Shown: piece by piece, positions 17,538 to 27,121 of the stretch
Position numbering within the stretch: the first letter of the stretch is position 1
Layout: the number at the start of each line of letters is the position of its first letter
Assembly: GCA_964590005.1 (NCBI GenBank)
Contig: CAZPVJ010000186.1
Location: 16,050-80,049 of the forward strand
DNA from: CALJFL01 sp964590005
GTDB lineage: Bacteria; Pseudomonadota; Gammaproteobacteria; Pseudomonadales; Halieaceae
Reading direction: 5' to 3'
DNA length: 64,000 bases
Position numbers and translations under genes: made by a program
Notes under the pieces: generated by a model
Seen by the model: only the letters and a program-made list of their open reading frames with translations
Database searches by the model: none
Told to the model about the DNA's origin: nothing

Positions 17538-19042
17538 CAGACAAACATCACGACGCAGGTGAGACCAACGCCACCCATGACCAGGGTGTAGGGTAGGGCC
17601 ATCATCACCATCCTGCCGTAGGATAGTCGAATCAGTGGTGCCAGGGCCGAGGTCAACAGGAACAGGAAGGCCGCCTGGCCGTTAGGGGTCGCCACGCTCG
17701 GAAGATTAGTTCCAGTATTTATAGCCACCGCTAGCTGATCGAATTCCTGGCGAGTGATTTCCCCGGCATCCAGTGCGCTCTTCACTTCGTTAATGTAGAC
17801 GGTGGCGACAAATACGTTGTCGCTAATCATGGATAAAACGCCGTTGGCGACGAAAAACATCCCCGGGCGCAAATCACTCTCCATGGCAAGGACAGTGCTG
17901 ATAATCGGCGTGAAAAGATGCTGTTCGTGGATTACGGCAACGATAGCGAAAAACACAACGAGAAGCGCAGTAAAAGGCAATGCCTCTTCAAAGGCATGAC
18001 CAATCTGGTGCTCCTCCACTACGCCATTAAAAGCCGTCAACAGGACAATGACCATTAAGCCGATCAGGCCTACCGCAGCCAGGTGCATGGCGAGAGAAAC
18101 TACCAGTATTGCCGCGACAATCGACTGGATTATTAGGCGGGCCGAAGAACGGACATTTCGTCGCTCTTCTTCTTTTGCTTCGAACTCCTCGAGCACCGCA
18201 CGAACGGTCAGTGGTAACTGGGCGCCGTAACCGAACCTGCCACTGAGTTCCAGCAGTACACAGGTGAGCAGGCCGGAAATCACCACGGGGACAGTAACGG
18301 GCGCCATCATGGTGACGAATTTGACGAAGTCCCAATCGGCGACAGTGGCGATCAGCAGATTCTGGGGCTCACCGACGAGGGTGCAGACCCCGCCTAACGC
18401 AGTGCCAATTGCGCCATGCATCAACAAACTGCGGAGAAAAGCCCGGAAGCCCTCAAGATCTTCTCGATGATGATCAATGACGCCTGCATCATCGGCGTTA
18501 TCATGATCGTCATGTGTGAACTTTTTGCCCGAGGCAACCTTGTGGTACACGGTATAAAAACCCACGCCAATGCTGATCAACACTGCTGTCACTGTTAAAG
18601 CATCGAGAAATGCGGACAAAAGAGCCGCAACCAGGGAGAACAGTAGCGACAACGCTATCTTGGAACGCACATTCAGTAGAATCTTGGTAAAAACGTAGAG
18701 CAGTAATTCCTTCATGAAATAAATGCCCGCTACCATGAACATCAGCAGTAGGATCACGTCAAAATTAGCCGCCGTTTCTTCAAAGACCATCTGCGGCGAG
18801 GTCATTCCGAGTATTACCGCCTCCATCGCCAGCAAGCCCCCGGGCTGCAGGGGGTAACAGCGCAGGGCCAACGCCAGTGTGAAGATAAACTCGCCGATCA
18901 ATATCCACCCGGTTACAAAAGGACCCAGGGTGTAGAGAAACAATGGATTGAGCAGCAAAAAGGCCATGATTGTTTTTTTGTACCATCCGGGCGAGGAGCC
19001 CAGAAAGTTGTGCCAAAAAGCGTGCGTCGCGGTTTCTGTCAT
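17537..19042 (-). CDS. nhaB: Na+/H+ antiporter NhaB
   Basis: An inner-membrane sodium/proton antiporter of 501 residues (E. coli 513) with about 12 helices. Diagnostic segments are FLGSSPGWYK at the N-terminus, GIYFMKELLLYVFTKILL, SAFLDALTVTAVLISIGVGFY, GGVCTLVGEPQNLLIA, SDNVFVATVYINE and NTGTNLPSVATPNGQAAFLF. The assignment to NhaB rather than NhaD or ArsB rests on the near identity of the last segments with NhaB. A C-terminal extension is missing relative to E. coli. It is divergent from nudC across about 150 bp. Confidence 0.95.
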   Translation of the reverse strand: MTETATHAFWHNFLGSSPGWYKKTIMAFLLLNPLFLYTLGPFVTGWILIGEFIFTLALALRCYPLQPGGLLAMEAVILGMTSPQMVFEETAANFDVILLLMFMVAGIYFMKELLLYVFTKILLNVRSKIALSLLFSLVAALLSAFLDALTVTAVLISIGVGFYTVYHKVASGKKFTHDDHDNADDAGVIDHHREDLEGFRAFLRSLLMHGAIGTALGGVCTLVGEPQNLLIATVADWDFVKFVTMMAPVTVPVVISGLLTCVLLELSGRFGYGAQLPLTVRAVLEEFEAKEEERRNVRSSARLIIQSIVAAILVVSLAMHLAAVGLIGLMVIVLLTAFNGVVEEHQIGHAFEEALPFTALLVVFFAIVAVIHEQHLFTPIISTVLAMESDLRPGMFFVANGVLSMISDNVFVATVYINEVKSALDAGEITRQEFDQLAVAINTGTNLPSVATPNGQAAFLFLLTSALAPLIRLSYGRMVMMALPYTLVMGGVGLTCVVMFV

Positions 19043-19140
19043 GGGGCGGCCAAGTCTGCTGACTTACGAAGAGGGCGCATTCTACGGTAAATGCGCAACT
19101 ATCTGGTACCGCGCTACTCAATAATTTACGTGCGGGCCGC

Positions 19141-19169
19141 TTGCCCTGACAGGGGGGCAGGCATACTAT
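19141..19169 (+). promoter_or_regulatory. Candidate sigma-70 promoter for nudC
   Basis: TTGCCC (19141-19146) and TACTAT (19164-19169) are separated by 17 bp, each matching the consensus at four of six positions. Transcription would start near 19176, leaving a leader of about 20-28 bases before the nudC start. It is moderate by sequence alone. Confidence 0.4.
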
Positions 19170-19194
19170 AGCCCGCTGTCCAAGCCGGAGCCCC

Positions 19195-20019
19195 TTGCCA
19201 GCGATGTTTCAGCCCGATAGCCGTCCACCCGAATCCAACGAAAATGCCGTTCACATCGTCTTCCAGCGCGGGGATTTAGTCAGCGATATGCGCGCGCCAG
19301 AACCTTGCCTGCTACCTGAAGAGCAAGTTCGGGCAGACGGCTGGATTGTGATGAGGCAGCAATTCCTTGGCTACTGGCAGGGCCGACCCTGTTACGCGAT
19401 CGAAATCGATGAGGTTGTTGAGCTGGATCCCATGCGCTTCCAGCGCGGCAGTCTCTACCAGATCCTCGGCCGCGTTGAGCAACCACTGTTTGCGCTGGCG
19501 GGTAGGGCCTCTCAGTTACTGGCCTGGGAGCGCGACCATCGCTACTGCGGGCGCTGTGGCAGCGAAATGTCCGTTGACCTGGGTGAGCGCGCCATGCGCT
19601 GCCAACCCTGCTCGACCTTGATTTACCCGCGTATCTCGCCCTGTATTATTGTGCTCGTGACTCGCGGCGAGGACATGTTATTGGCGCGCAACGCGAATTT
19701 CCCCGGCCCCATGTACAGTACGCTGGCTGGTTTCATTGACCCGGGAGAGTCCGCCGAGGAAACGCTGGTCAGGGAGGTGCAGGAGGAGGTTGGACTTGAA
19801 GTCGACAATATTCGGTATTTTGGATCCCAGTCCTGGCCATTCCCGAGTCAGCTGATGCTCGGTTACTTCGCCGATTATGCCGGCGGGGATATCGTCTGCG
19901 ATCAGACAGAAATTGTTGATGCCCAGTGGTTCAACCCGCGAGAGCTACCTATGATACCGCCAGCGACGGCTATTGCGGGCCAGCTCATCCAGCACCACCT
20001 AAACCGCTTTAATTCTTGA
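19195..20019 (+). CDS. nudC: NAD+ diphosphatase / mRNA decapping Nudix hydrolase NudC
   Basis: Hydrolyses NAD(H) to NMN(H) and AMP and can remove the NAD cap from RNA 5' ends. 274 residues. A zinc ribbon CGRCG...CQPC occurs near residues 118-140. The Nudix box GFIDPGESAEETLVREVQEEVG follows the G-x5-E-x7-REUxEExGU pattern. The NudC signature appears as SQSWPFPSQLM. The frame starts at TTG 19195 with GGAG six bases upstream; ATG 19204 is an alternative but has poor spacing. sohB follows after 16 bp, probably co-transcribed. Confidence 0.93.
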   Translation: MPAMFQPDSRPPESNENAVHIVFQRGDLVSDMRAPEPCLLPEEQVRADGWIVMRQQFLGYWQGRPCYAIEIDEVVELDPMRFQRGSLYQILGRVEQPLFALAGRASQLLAWERDHRYCGRCGSEMSVDLGERAMRCQPCSTLIYPRISPCIIVLVTRGEDMLLARNANFPGPMYSTLAGFIDPGESAEETLVREVQEEVGLEVDNIRYFGSQSWPFPSQLMLGYFADYAGGDIVCDQTEIVDAQWFNPRELPMIPPATAIAGQLIQHHLNRFNS

Positions 20020-20035
20020 AATAGGGAGCGACTTC

Positions 20036-21100
20036 TTGGAATTCCTGTATGACTTTGGTTTATTCCTGGCCCAGGCTTTAACCCTGGTGATTGCCGTACT
20101 GCTGTTATTTGCCGGACTCTTTGCCATTGGTTCCCGTCAGAAGAAAGCGGAACACGAGGGCCACATCGAGATCCGCAATCTTAATGAAAAGTACAAGCAC
20201 ATTGGCGAAACAATTCGCCACGTAACGACCGAGAGCGAGGTATTCAAGGCTGATAAAAAGGCCGAGAAGAAAGCGGAAAAAGAACGGGCCAAGGCCAACA
20301 AGAAGCGCGCCAAGAAAGGCGACAGCGAGGACGAACAACACAGGCCTCGCTTGTTTATTCTGACGTTTAACGGCGATTTGAGGGCCAGTGCCACAGAAAA
20401 TCTCAGGGAGGAGATATCGGCGGTACTACCCCAGGTTGGTGAGGGCGATGAAGTGCTGGTTACGCTGGAGAGCCCGGGCGGCCTGGTACACGGCTATGGT
20501 TTAGCGGCCAGCCAACTGCAGCGGATCCGTGATGCCGGCGCCACCCTGACCATTGCCGTCGACAAGGTTGCCGCCAGTGGTGGCTATATGATGGCGTGCG
20601 TGGGCAACAAGATTATCGCAGCCCCATTTGCAGTGATCGGCTCTATCGGTGTGCTGGCGCAGCTGCCCAATTTTCATCGCTTGTTGAAGAAGCATGATAT
20701 CGACTTCGAATTGCTCACCGCTGGGGAGTACAAGCGTACGCTGACGATTTTTGGCGAAAACACCGACAAAGGACGCGAAAAGTTTGTCGAGGAACTGGAA
20801 AAAACACACGGTTTGTTCAAGCACTTCGTCAGCAGCAACCGGCCCCGGCTGAACATCGACGAAGTAGCCACAGGTGAGGTTTGGTACGGACAGCAGGCAA
20901 TCGATAACGGACTGGTGGATGAAATTCAGACCTCCGATGCGTTTATCCAGGAGAGACTGGCTGACTGGGATGTGTTCGAGGTGAAATTCGTGCACAAGAA
21001 GAACTGGCAGGAAAAACTCGGTATGGCCGCCGAGGGCGCACTGGAACGCAGTTTCTTAAAGCTGTGGCAGCACTCCCGAGGCAATAATACGGAGTTTTAA
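20036..21100 (+). CDS. sohB: Inner membrane peptidase SohB (S49 family)
   Basis: A membrane-anchored serine peptidase of 354 residues related to signal peptide peptidase SppA. It has an N-terminal TM helix at about 8-28, then a highly charged Lys/Glu linker (about 75-100), then the S49 domain with LESPGGLVHGYGLAASQL, the catalytic Ser in DKVAASGGYMMACV, and the catalytic Lys in GEYKRTLTIFGENT. Order and length match E. coli SohB. The start is TTG at 20036, required by the conserved MEF/MELL beginning; GGGAG lies about eight bases upstream. It is convergent with the cti gene. Confidence 0.94.
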   Translation: MEFLYDFGLFLAQALTLVIAVLLLFAGLFAIGSRQKKAEHEGHIEIRNLNEKYKHIGETIRHVTTESEVFKADKKAEKKAEKERAKANKKRAKKGDSEDEQHRPRLFILTFNGDLRASATENLREEISAVLPQVGEGDEVLVTLESPGGLVHGYGLAASQLQRIRDAGATLTIAVDKVAASGGYMMACVGNKIIAAPFAVIGSIGVLAQLPNFHRLLKKHDIDFELLTAGEYKRTLTIFGENTDKGREKFVEELEKTHGLFKHFVSSNRPRLNIDEVATGEVWYGQQAIDNGLVDEIQTSDAFIQERLADWDVFEVKFVHKKNWQEKLGMAAEGALERSFLKLWQHSRGNNTEF

Positions 21101-21114
21101 AGGCCCGTGGCGGC

Positions 21115-23379
21115 TTATCGGCCGCTGTACCGGTTGTAGTCGAATATGCCTGCTTCGATGGGTTGCTGCGAGTGGTACATGCGGTGAAGCTTGTCGCTAA
21201 TGCGCCAGAACCACGATGCATTGCGCGCAACACCGAAACGGCGTCTTAAAGCGTCGTATTCCTGTTCGCTATCCAACTTGCTAATGGCATCTACAAACTC
21301 GGCTAGTTGGGACTCGTTCACCTGAAAGAAATAGTTAGGGTAGGCACCGATGAATCCCCTGACTACAGTCAGGCTGTCTTCTGCGGGCCGCCGCCGATCC
21401 TCCTCTTTGAAAATCTGCGCAATATTCGAGTAACCCGAATTACGCAGCACGGTATAAACCTCATCGCGCTCGTCACCGACGACATTGAGAAAACTGACCT
21501 GCGGCAGGTAACTGTTGTGTTCTCCGATGTTGGATTCCAATGCGCTGAAGCTACTGTGCATAGCGGGTGTACCCTGCAATTGGTAGTCGTAGCGAGCGGC
21601 GCCAGCACCATGAATTCGTTCTCGCATTGTGGTTAGGAATTCGCGCTTTGGGTCCGCTGTTTCGTAAGTGATGTCATTTTCCCGGGTCAGCGCATCTTCG
21701 GATCCGAAAATGTGGTCGACAACACCCGGGCGGGCGCCGCGATACCAGTGGTCGCGCAACTGTTGACGTTGTTTTGGCGGCATGAACATCAGGAAGTTGA
21801 ATTCGCCCTCCATGCGCAGAAAGTCCATGTAGAGCCTGGACTCGAGCTGGTGAGACACCGGGCCATACACATCAAATCCAGCGACCAACAAGTAATGGAT
21901 GCGCTCCAGCAAGGAGTAGCCGATAACCCAGGCCGTTTTGGGTTCCCTGCCTACAAACCCCTTAACCACCGAGGCGGTATCAAAGTGACGAAATATTGTC
22001 AGCGCGGCGTTGCTATTTGCCCCATCGCCCAGCCAGATGGAGTCGAAGTCTAAAGTTCGCTCGTCGCGATCGAGTTCGGTTACCAGGTATTCGGCCTTGG
22101 CTTGCTGGAAGGCGGCGTGTGTCTTGCTGTACCGCCTCCAGGAAAACAGATCAATCGGCGTGCCGGTGCGCACCATGGGTAGCCGCAGGTTGTCAGTTTC
22201 CGCTGCCAGGAACGCCTCGTCGGCATCGCGGTGGTCGCTGTCCGGAGTGGCGAACATAACCCAGAAGTGGTCATCGATAACGTTCAAGGCGATTTGGCCG
22301 CGACAGACCGGCCCCTTGATGAAATTCATGATGGTGAATTGTGCTTCCTCCAGCAGGAAGCGGTAGCGTGCATCGATCGGTAGCGCCCTGAAACTGCGAA
22401 ACGGATTGCCCGCTACCTCGGGATCGTAACCGGGCAGCTTGGCGACTTTGTACTCGGGCTCGAAAAACAGGTTTCGATACCACTCAAGGCGAGCACCGTC
22501 GAAGCGGTAGGGCATGTGTATTTTGTCGAGTGGCGTCACATCCATTCGCTGCAGTCGGTAATAGAACGTACTGACACCCGGATCATCGTAGGGGCGACGT
22601 GTCGCGATAAGTCCCAGGTTACGACCCGGCGGGGTGGTGGATCGCACCAGGCGGAACCAGACCGGCTGTTCATCTTCAACCAGATAGAGTGATGCAAGAA
22701 ACAGGTGTTCATAGAGGTAGCGCGCAACCAGGCGGCTTTTATTGTCCTTGCCATTAAGCAGTGTCTCCCACGCTGTAATTTGTTCACGGAGTGCATCGGA
22801 CAAAAATGGTTTTGCTACACGCGGCGCACCGCGCTGCAGCCAGCTGGTCATTACTTCGTGCTCAGTAGGGTTCAACCCGGGAAAACCGTAGGGCATACCC
22901 CACAGCGGGAATTCGCTGGCATAGGCGTCGAACTCGCCCGGTTTCACGCACTGCTGCTCACGGTACAGCGAAAAGTCGAAGCCTCCGGGAACAGGGCCCG
23001 CTGTATCCAGTGGGTGCGCCTGCTTGAGTTGTAACATTCGATAAAGGGTACCTTGTGTTGGGTCCTCATTATCAAGTACGGGGAAAAAGCCCTTGTCTCG
23101 CCACTGTGATTCGGTCAGGGCGTCATCAAACAGTCGGGTCATATTGGCGGCTCTCAGGCGCGCGCCATCGTAGACCAGTGCCTCGCTGGCTCCACGCTGA
23201 AGTCCTTCATACGCCTCCAGCTTGAGTTGGCACGGGGCGTCATAACAGCCGTGGCAGACCATGCAGCGATGTTGCATGATAGTGTTGGCTTCCCTGGCGA
23301 GATTCTGTGTCTCACTGGTGTGGCCTTGCAGAGGCAATGCTGCGCTCATCAGGAAAAATAGCGCCAACCTGAAATTCAT
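21115..23379 (-). CDS. cti: Fatty acid cis/trans isomerase (periplasmic haem protein)
   Basis: Converts cis-unsaturated fatty acids of membrane phospholipids to trans, an emergency response to solvents and heat known from Pseudomonas and Vibrio. 754 residues with a signal peptide (cleavage near residue 20) and a single cytochrome c haem site C39-M-V-C-H43 in the mature N-terminus, as in Cti. The remainder (LWGMPYGFPGLNP, FNFLMFMPPKQRQQLRDHWYRGA, NIGEHNSYLPQ) is typical of the family. The start overlaps the stop of the small upstream membrane protein gene by four bases. Regulation is normally post-translational; no special promoter is seen. Confidence 0.93.
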   Translation of the reverse strand: MNFRLALFFLMSAALPLQGHTSETQNLAREANTIMQHRCMVCHGCYDAPCQLKLEAYEGLQRGASEALVYDGARLRAANMTRLFDDALTESQWRDKGFFPVLDNEDPTQGTLYRMLQLKQAHPLDTAGPVPGGFDFSLYREQQCVKPGEFDAYASEFPLWGMPYGFPGLNPTEHEVMTSWLQRGAPRVAKPFLSDALREQITAWETLLNGKDNKSRLVARYLYEHLFLASLYLVEDEQPVWFRLVRSTTPPGRNLGLIATRRPYDDPGVSTFYYRLQRMDVTPLDKIHMPYRFDGARLEWYRNLFFEPEYKVAKLPGYDPEVAGNPFRSFRALPIDARYRFLLEEAQFTIMNFIKGPVCRGQIALNVIDDHFWVMFATPDSDHRDADEAFLAAETDNLRLPMVRTGTPIDLFSWRRYSKTHAAFQQAKAEYLVTELDRDERTLDFDSIWLGDGANSNAALTIFRHFDTASVVKGFVGREPKTAWVIGYSLLERIHYLLVAGFDVYGPVSHQLESRLYMDFLRMEGEFNFLMFMPPKQRQQLRDHWYRGARPGVVDHIFGSEDALTRENDITYETADPKREFLTTMRERIHGAGAARYDYQLQGTPAMHSSFSALESNIGEHNSYLPQVSFLNVVGDERDEVYTVLRNSGYSNIAQIFKEEDRRRPAEDSLTVVRGFIGAYPNYFFQVNESQLAEFVDAISKLDSEQEYDALRRRFGVARNASWFWRISDKLHRMYHSQQPIEAGIFDYNRYSGR

Positions 23380-23627
23380 TCGGTGTCCTCTGTTTTATCG
23401 CAAGCGCCACGCATAATTATCGCCCGATTAGCGAGCCCCGCCTGGTCCTGGTCGCCATCGGCGAGAATGGCAGCACTGATGTCCGCTTGCGGGTTGTCGC
23501 AGGGGTCCACTTCACTGAGCGTCAACCAATAGAAGGCAGTCACCAGCGTAACTGCCAACAGCAGCGAAGCGAACACAAAGACGGATTTTTTGGTCATGGC
23601 CTTGAACCGGTTCTTAAGTAGGCCCAT
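23376..23627 (-). CDS. Small membrane-anchored hypothetical protein upstream of cti
   Basis: 83 residues (or 73 from the second Met): a basic N-terminus, one hydrophobic helix at about 15-35, then a short acidic extracytoplasmic tail with two cysteines (43 and 76) that could form a disulfide. Its stop overlaps the cti start (ATGA), so the two are translationally coupled and the protein may assist Cti export, haem attachment or activity. No family is recognised. It is real rather than a shadow because of the coupling, the clean membrane topology and the lack of any competing gene. Confidence 0.65.
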   Translation of the reverse strand: MGLLKNRFKAMTKKSVFVFASLLLAVTLVTAFYWLTLSEVDPCDNPQADISAAILADGDQDQAGLANRAIIMRGACDKTEDTE

Positions 23628-23677
23628 GCTCGCATATCACACGCCGGGGGCAAACCAGGCCCCGACTCTTTTCCTGG

Positions 23678-25414
23678 TCAGATGATGTAGGGCTCAATGA
23701 CCTCGGGTTTCAATTGCTCAACGGCCTGGTGATGGGTCAGGAACACTGAGCCACTGAGGTGACCCAGAAAATCGGTGCGCTTGAGCGCATCCATAACTGG
23801 CCCTTTGACTTCGCTGAGGTTAAGCGTCAGTCCTTGCTCAACCAGACGAAAATTAATCGCTTCCAGCGCTTCCAGGGCACTGAGATCAATTTCGTTGACT
23901 GCTGTGCACTGGAGGATCACATGCTCCAGGGCATCATTCTCGGCGATCAGTTTGTAGACACAGTTTTCAAGATAACTGGCGTTGGCAAAGTACAGGCTTT
24001 CATCTACCCGCAGCGACACAATCGTGGGGTAGGTGATCACGTTATGCCTTTCCACGTTGCGGTAGTGTTCGGTCCCGGGCACGGCCCCGACGATTGCCAT
24101 ATGAGGCTCGACAGACTTGTGAAGATGCAATGCAAGCGAGCAGAAGATGCCTGCCAGCACGCCCAACTCGACCCCAAAAAGCAAGGTCGCCAGTATCGTC
24201 ACGGCTACAGCAATAAAGTCTGCCCTGGAGTAGCGCCACGCCGCGGACAGAATCTTGAAATCCAGGAGTGACGTTACTGCAACAATGATGGTCGCCGCCA
24301 GCGTTGCCTTGGGCAGAAAATACAAAACCGGTGTGAGCAGTAGTGCAGCGACCGCGATACCTGCCGCGGTAAATACACTGGCGGCCTGGGTCTGTGCCCC
24401 TGCATCAAAGTTGACGATGGAGCGTGAAAATCCGCCTGTAACCGGGAAGCCACCGGAAATTGCCGACGCACAATTTGCAGCGCCCAGGCCCACGAGCTCC
24501 TGGTTGGGGTCGATTCGCTGACGGCGTTTAGCCGCCAGGGTTTTACCCACAGACACCGATTCCACGAAGCCGATCAGCGAGATGAGCAGTGCTGACACCG
24601 CCAATTCCGACCACAGTTCCAAACCAAAAACCGGCACTGAGAATGCTGGAAGACCCTGTGGGACTGACCCGACGAGAGCGACACCACGTGCCTGGAAATC
24701 ACCCAGGTAGCTCGCTGCAATGGTGATAACGATGATCAATACGGGCCCGGTTTTGGCCAGGATAGAGGCGCTGCTCGCGGTAAAGCCTAATCGCTGTAGC
24801 ATTGGCGAGAGCTGCCCACGGGCCCAGAACAGGAACGCGGTAGCCGCGACGCCCGTTAAAAGCGTGGTGACGTTAACTGCGCCCACATCAGACAGCAGGC
24901 TAGACAGGAGTACGGGCAAGGTCTCGCCGTGAGCGTTAATGCCAAGGATGTGCCGCAATTGGCTGAGGGCGATAATGACACCCGAGGCAGTGATAAAACC
25001 GGAGACCACTGGGTGCGACAGGAAGTTGGCCATAAAACCAAAACGCAGAAAGCCAAGGATCAGTAACATCAACCCGGACAACAGCGCCAGTGCGACTGCC
25101 GCTGTCGCGTAGTCCGCTGTGCCACTGGCGGCCACATTGCCAACCGCTGTCGCTGTCATGAGTGAAGCAACAGCCACCGGGCCAACCGACAGAGTGCGGC
25201 TGGTGCCAAACAGCGCGTAAGCCACCAGCGGGAGTATGCTGGCATACAGGCCCATTTCTGCGGGTAGACCGGCGAGCAGGGCATAGGCCAGCGATTGCGG
25301 AATCAGCATTATGGTCACGATAATCGCGGCCAAAAGATCGCTGATCAGGGTCTCGCGGTTATACCCTCTAGCCCAGCCGAGTGCGGGTAACCAATGGAGC
25401 GGGCCGCTCGTCAA
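23678..25414 (-). CDS. SulP-family inorganic anion transporter with STAS domain
   Basis: A 578-residue SulP carrier. The N-terminal half is a multi-helix membrane domain (starting IVTIMLIPQSLAYALLAGLP, the SulP signature, and VGPVAVASLMTA). The C-terminal cytoplasmic STAS domain (about 455-570) has NEIDLSALEALEAINFRL. Its start overlaps the stop of the phosphatase-SQR gene by four bases (25411-25414), so it is the third gene of the persulfide operon. In that context it probably moves sulfite, sulfate or thiosulfate, the oxidation products; this is inferred from neighbours, not sequence. A GGGGC/GCCCC hairpin lies just beyond the stop near 23653-23671. Confidence 0.88.
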   Translation of the reverse strand: MTSGPLHWLPALGWARGYNRETLISDLLAAIIVTIMLIPQSLAYALLAGLPAEMGLYASILPLVAYALFGTSRTLSVGPVAVASLMTATAVGNVAASGTADYATAAVALALLSGLMLLILGFLRFGFMANFLSHPVVSGFITASGVIIALSQLRHILGINAHGETLPVLLSSLLSDVGAVNVTTLLTGVAATAFLFWARGQLSPMLQRLGFTASSASILAKTGPVLIIVITIAASYLGDFQARGVALVGSVPQGLPAFSVPVFGLELWSELAVSALLISLIGFVESVSVGKTLAAKRRQRIDPNQELVGLGAANCASAISGGFPVTGGFSRSIVNFDAGAQTQAASVFTAAGIAVAALLLTPVLYFLPKATLAATIIVAVTSLLDFKILSAAWRYSRADFIAVAVTILATLLFGVELGVLAGIFCSLALHLHKSVEPHMAIVGAVPGTEHYRNVERHNVITYPTIVSLRVDESLYFANASYLENCVYKLIAENDALEHVILQCTAVNEIDLSALEALEAINFRLVEQGLTLNLSEVKGPVMDALKRTDFLGHLSGSVFLTHHQAVEQLKPEVIEPYII

Positions 25415-27105
25415 GCCGCTTCACTCGTGTTCGCTGCCTGTCTGGGTTCCACCATCCATTCTTTCCCTTTGAGCATGGCCTGCCAGTATACCGGCGGCAG
25501 GATTTTTTCTTTCAGGATCCAGGCCAATCGGGAGGGCTTTTGCCCGTTTATCACCCAACGGGGGAAACTGGGCAACAGCTTGCCGCCATACCCGAATTCG
25601 GCCAGCACAATCTTGCCACGTTCGACGGTCAGTGGACAGGAGCCGTAACCGTTGTAGTGAGCGACACCGTCTGCCAATCCCAGTGAGTGGAGGATATTGT
25701 TTGCCACAACCGGTGCCTGCATGCGAGCAGCGGCAGCCGTCTTGGCATTGGGTGCGTTCATCGCATCGCCAAGCCCCCAGACGGATTGCCACTGCTTGTG
25801 TTGCAGGGTGTTCTGGTCTACATCGAGCCAGCCTGCGGAATCGCTCAGTGGGCTCTGCCTGACAAAATCCGGGGCGGTCTGGGGAGGGCAGACATGAATC
25901 ATATCGAAGGGTCGCTCGGTTAGCCGTATTTCACCATTGTCGCCGTGGGTTTCAAACCAGGCAGTTTTGCCAGGCCCGTCGATGCGCACGAGACGCTCTC
26001 CGAAATTCAGTTGCGCATGGTAGCGCTCCATGTAGCTCATCAATGCCGGCACGTAGTCGGCGACCCCGAAAAGGACTTCTCCGGCATTATGAAATCCGAT
26101 TTCAATATCCTTGAGGACACCCGACCTCTGCCAGTGATCAGCGGAAAGATACAGCGCTTTCTGCGGAGCGCCGGCGCACTTGATCGGCATGGGTGGCTGT
26201 GTAAAAAGCGCCTTGCCCCGCGTAAGACTGTTCACCAGTTCCCAGGTGTAGGGCGCAAGGTCAAATCGGTAGTTCGAAGTGACGCCGTTTTGGCCCAGGG
26301 TTTCCGGAAGCCCCTCGATGGCATGCCAGTCCAGCTTAATGCCGGGGGCCACAATCAAGCGGTCGTAGTAAACCGGTCTCGAATCTTCCAGCAGTAAACA
26401 GTTGCGCTCGGGCTCAAATACGCCGACGGCCGCCTTAATCCAAACCGCGCCCTCGGGGATCAGTGAAGCCATCGTCTTTACCGTCTGGCGCTGTTTGAAT
26501 ACCCCGGCGCCCACCAGCGTCCAGCCCGGCTGGTAGTAGTGGACCTCAGCCGGATCGATAATAGCAATCGACAGCTTATGCGTTCGCTGGAGAATACTGG
26601 ACGCTGCGGCGATTCCGGCCGCTCCACCGCCAACGATAACGACATCGAAACGATTCGGGCTCGCTTCGCGCTGTGGCAGCTCAGTGTTCAGCTGTGCGCC
26701 AATAGCCTGTGCCAGGTCGTAGCCCTGTTCTTTGGCAAGCAGGAGTATGTCTGCGTCCGGCATGCCCAGGCGCTGTTGATACAGGGCCCAGAGTGTGATC
26801 GAGCGCGTACCGGTGCGGCAGTAGGCATGGAGCGGTTTGGGGGACCGCTCGTAACAGCTCAGAAACGCAGCGATGTCGTCAGGGGCAATCTGTCCGGAGA
26901 CTACCGGCAGGTAGTGGAGCTGCAGGCCGTGGCGTTCCGCGGCGACTTCAATCTCGTTCACGTTGGGTTGGTCGTTGGCTTCGCCATCTGGCCGGTTGCA
27001 GATCAGCGACTTTACGCCACGCGCAGCCAGGTGCTCGACGTCGTCTGCGGACAGCTGTGCCGAAACCGAGAATTCATCGGTTACATTTTTTATCAGGCTT
27101 GTCAT
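25411..27105 (-). CDS. Fusion of DUF442 phosphatase-like domain and sulfide:quinone oxidoreductase-type flavoprotein
   Basis: 564 residues in two parts. Residues 1 to about 110 are a DUF442/tyrosine-phosphatase-like domain with the loop HAYCRTGTRS (Cys96). Residues from about 153 are a FAD-dependent SQR-like oxidoreductase with the dinucleotide motif IVGGGAAGIAAA. Conserved cysteines occur in KCAGAPQKALYL near 310 and in VCPPQTAPDF. SQR oxidises sulfide to sulfane sulfur (persulfide) and passes electrons to quinone at the membrane. It is the middle gene of the operon, 16 bp after the MBL gene. The fusion is common in proteobacterial sulfide loci; the role of the phosphatase-like part is unclear. 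Confidence 0.88.
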   Translation of the reverse strand: MTSLIKNVTDEFSVSAQLSADDVEHLAARGVKSLICNRPDGEANDQPNVNEIEVAAERHGLQLHYLPVVSGQIAPDDIAAFLSCYERSPKPLHAYCRTGTRSITLWALYQQRLGMPDADILLLAKEQGYDLAQAIGAQLNTELPQREASPNRFDVVIVGGGAAGIAAASSILQRTHKLSIAIIDPAEVHYYQPGWTLVGAGVFKQRQTVKTMASLIPEGAVWIKAAVGVFEPERNCLLLEDSRPVYYDRLIVAPGIKLDWHAIEGLPETLGQNGVTSNYRFDLAPYTWELVNSLTRGKALFTQPPMPIKCAGAPQKALYLSADHWQRSGVLKDIEIGFHNAGEVLFGVADYVPALMSYMERYHAQLNFGERLVRIDGPGKTAWFETHGDNGEIRLTERPFDMIHVCPPQTAPDFVRQSPLSDSAGWLDVDQNTLQHKQWQSVWGLGDAMNAPNAKTAAAARMQAPVVANNILHSLGLADGVAHYNGYGSCPLTVERGKIVLAEFGYGGKLLPSFPRWVINGQKPSRLAWILKEKILPPVYWQAMLKGKEWMVEPRQAANTSEAA

Positions 27106-27121
27106 TGTTGCGCTCCGGATC

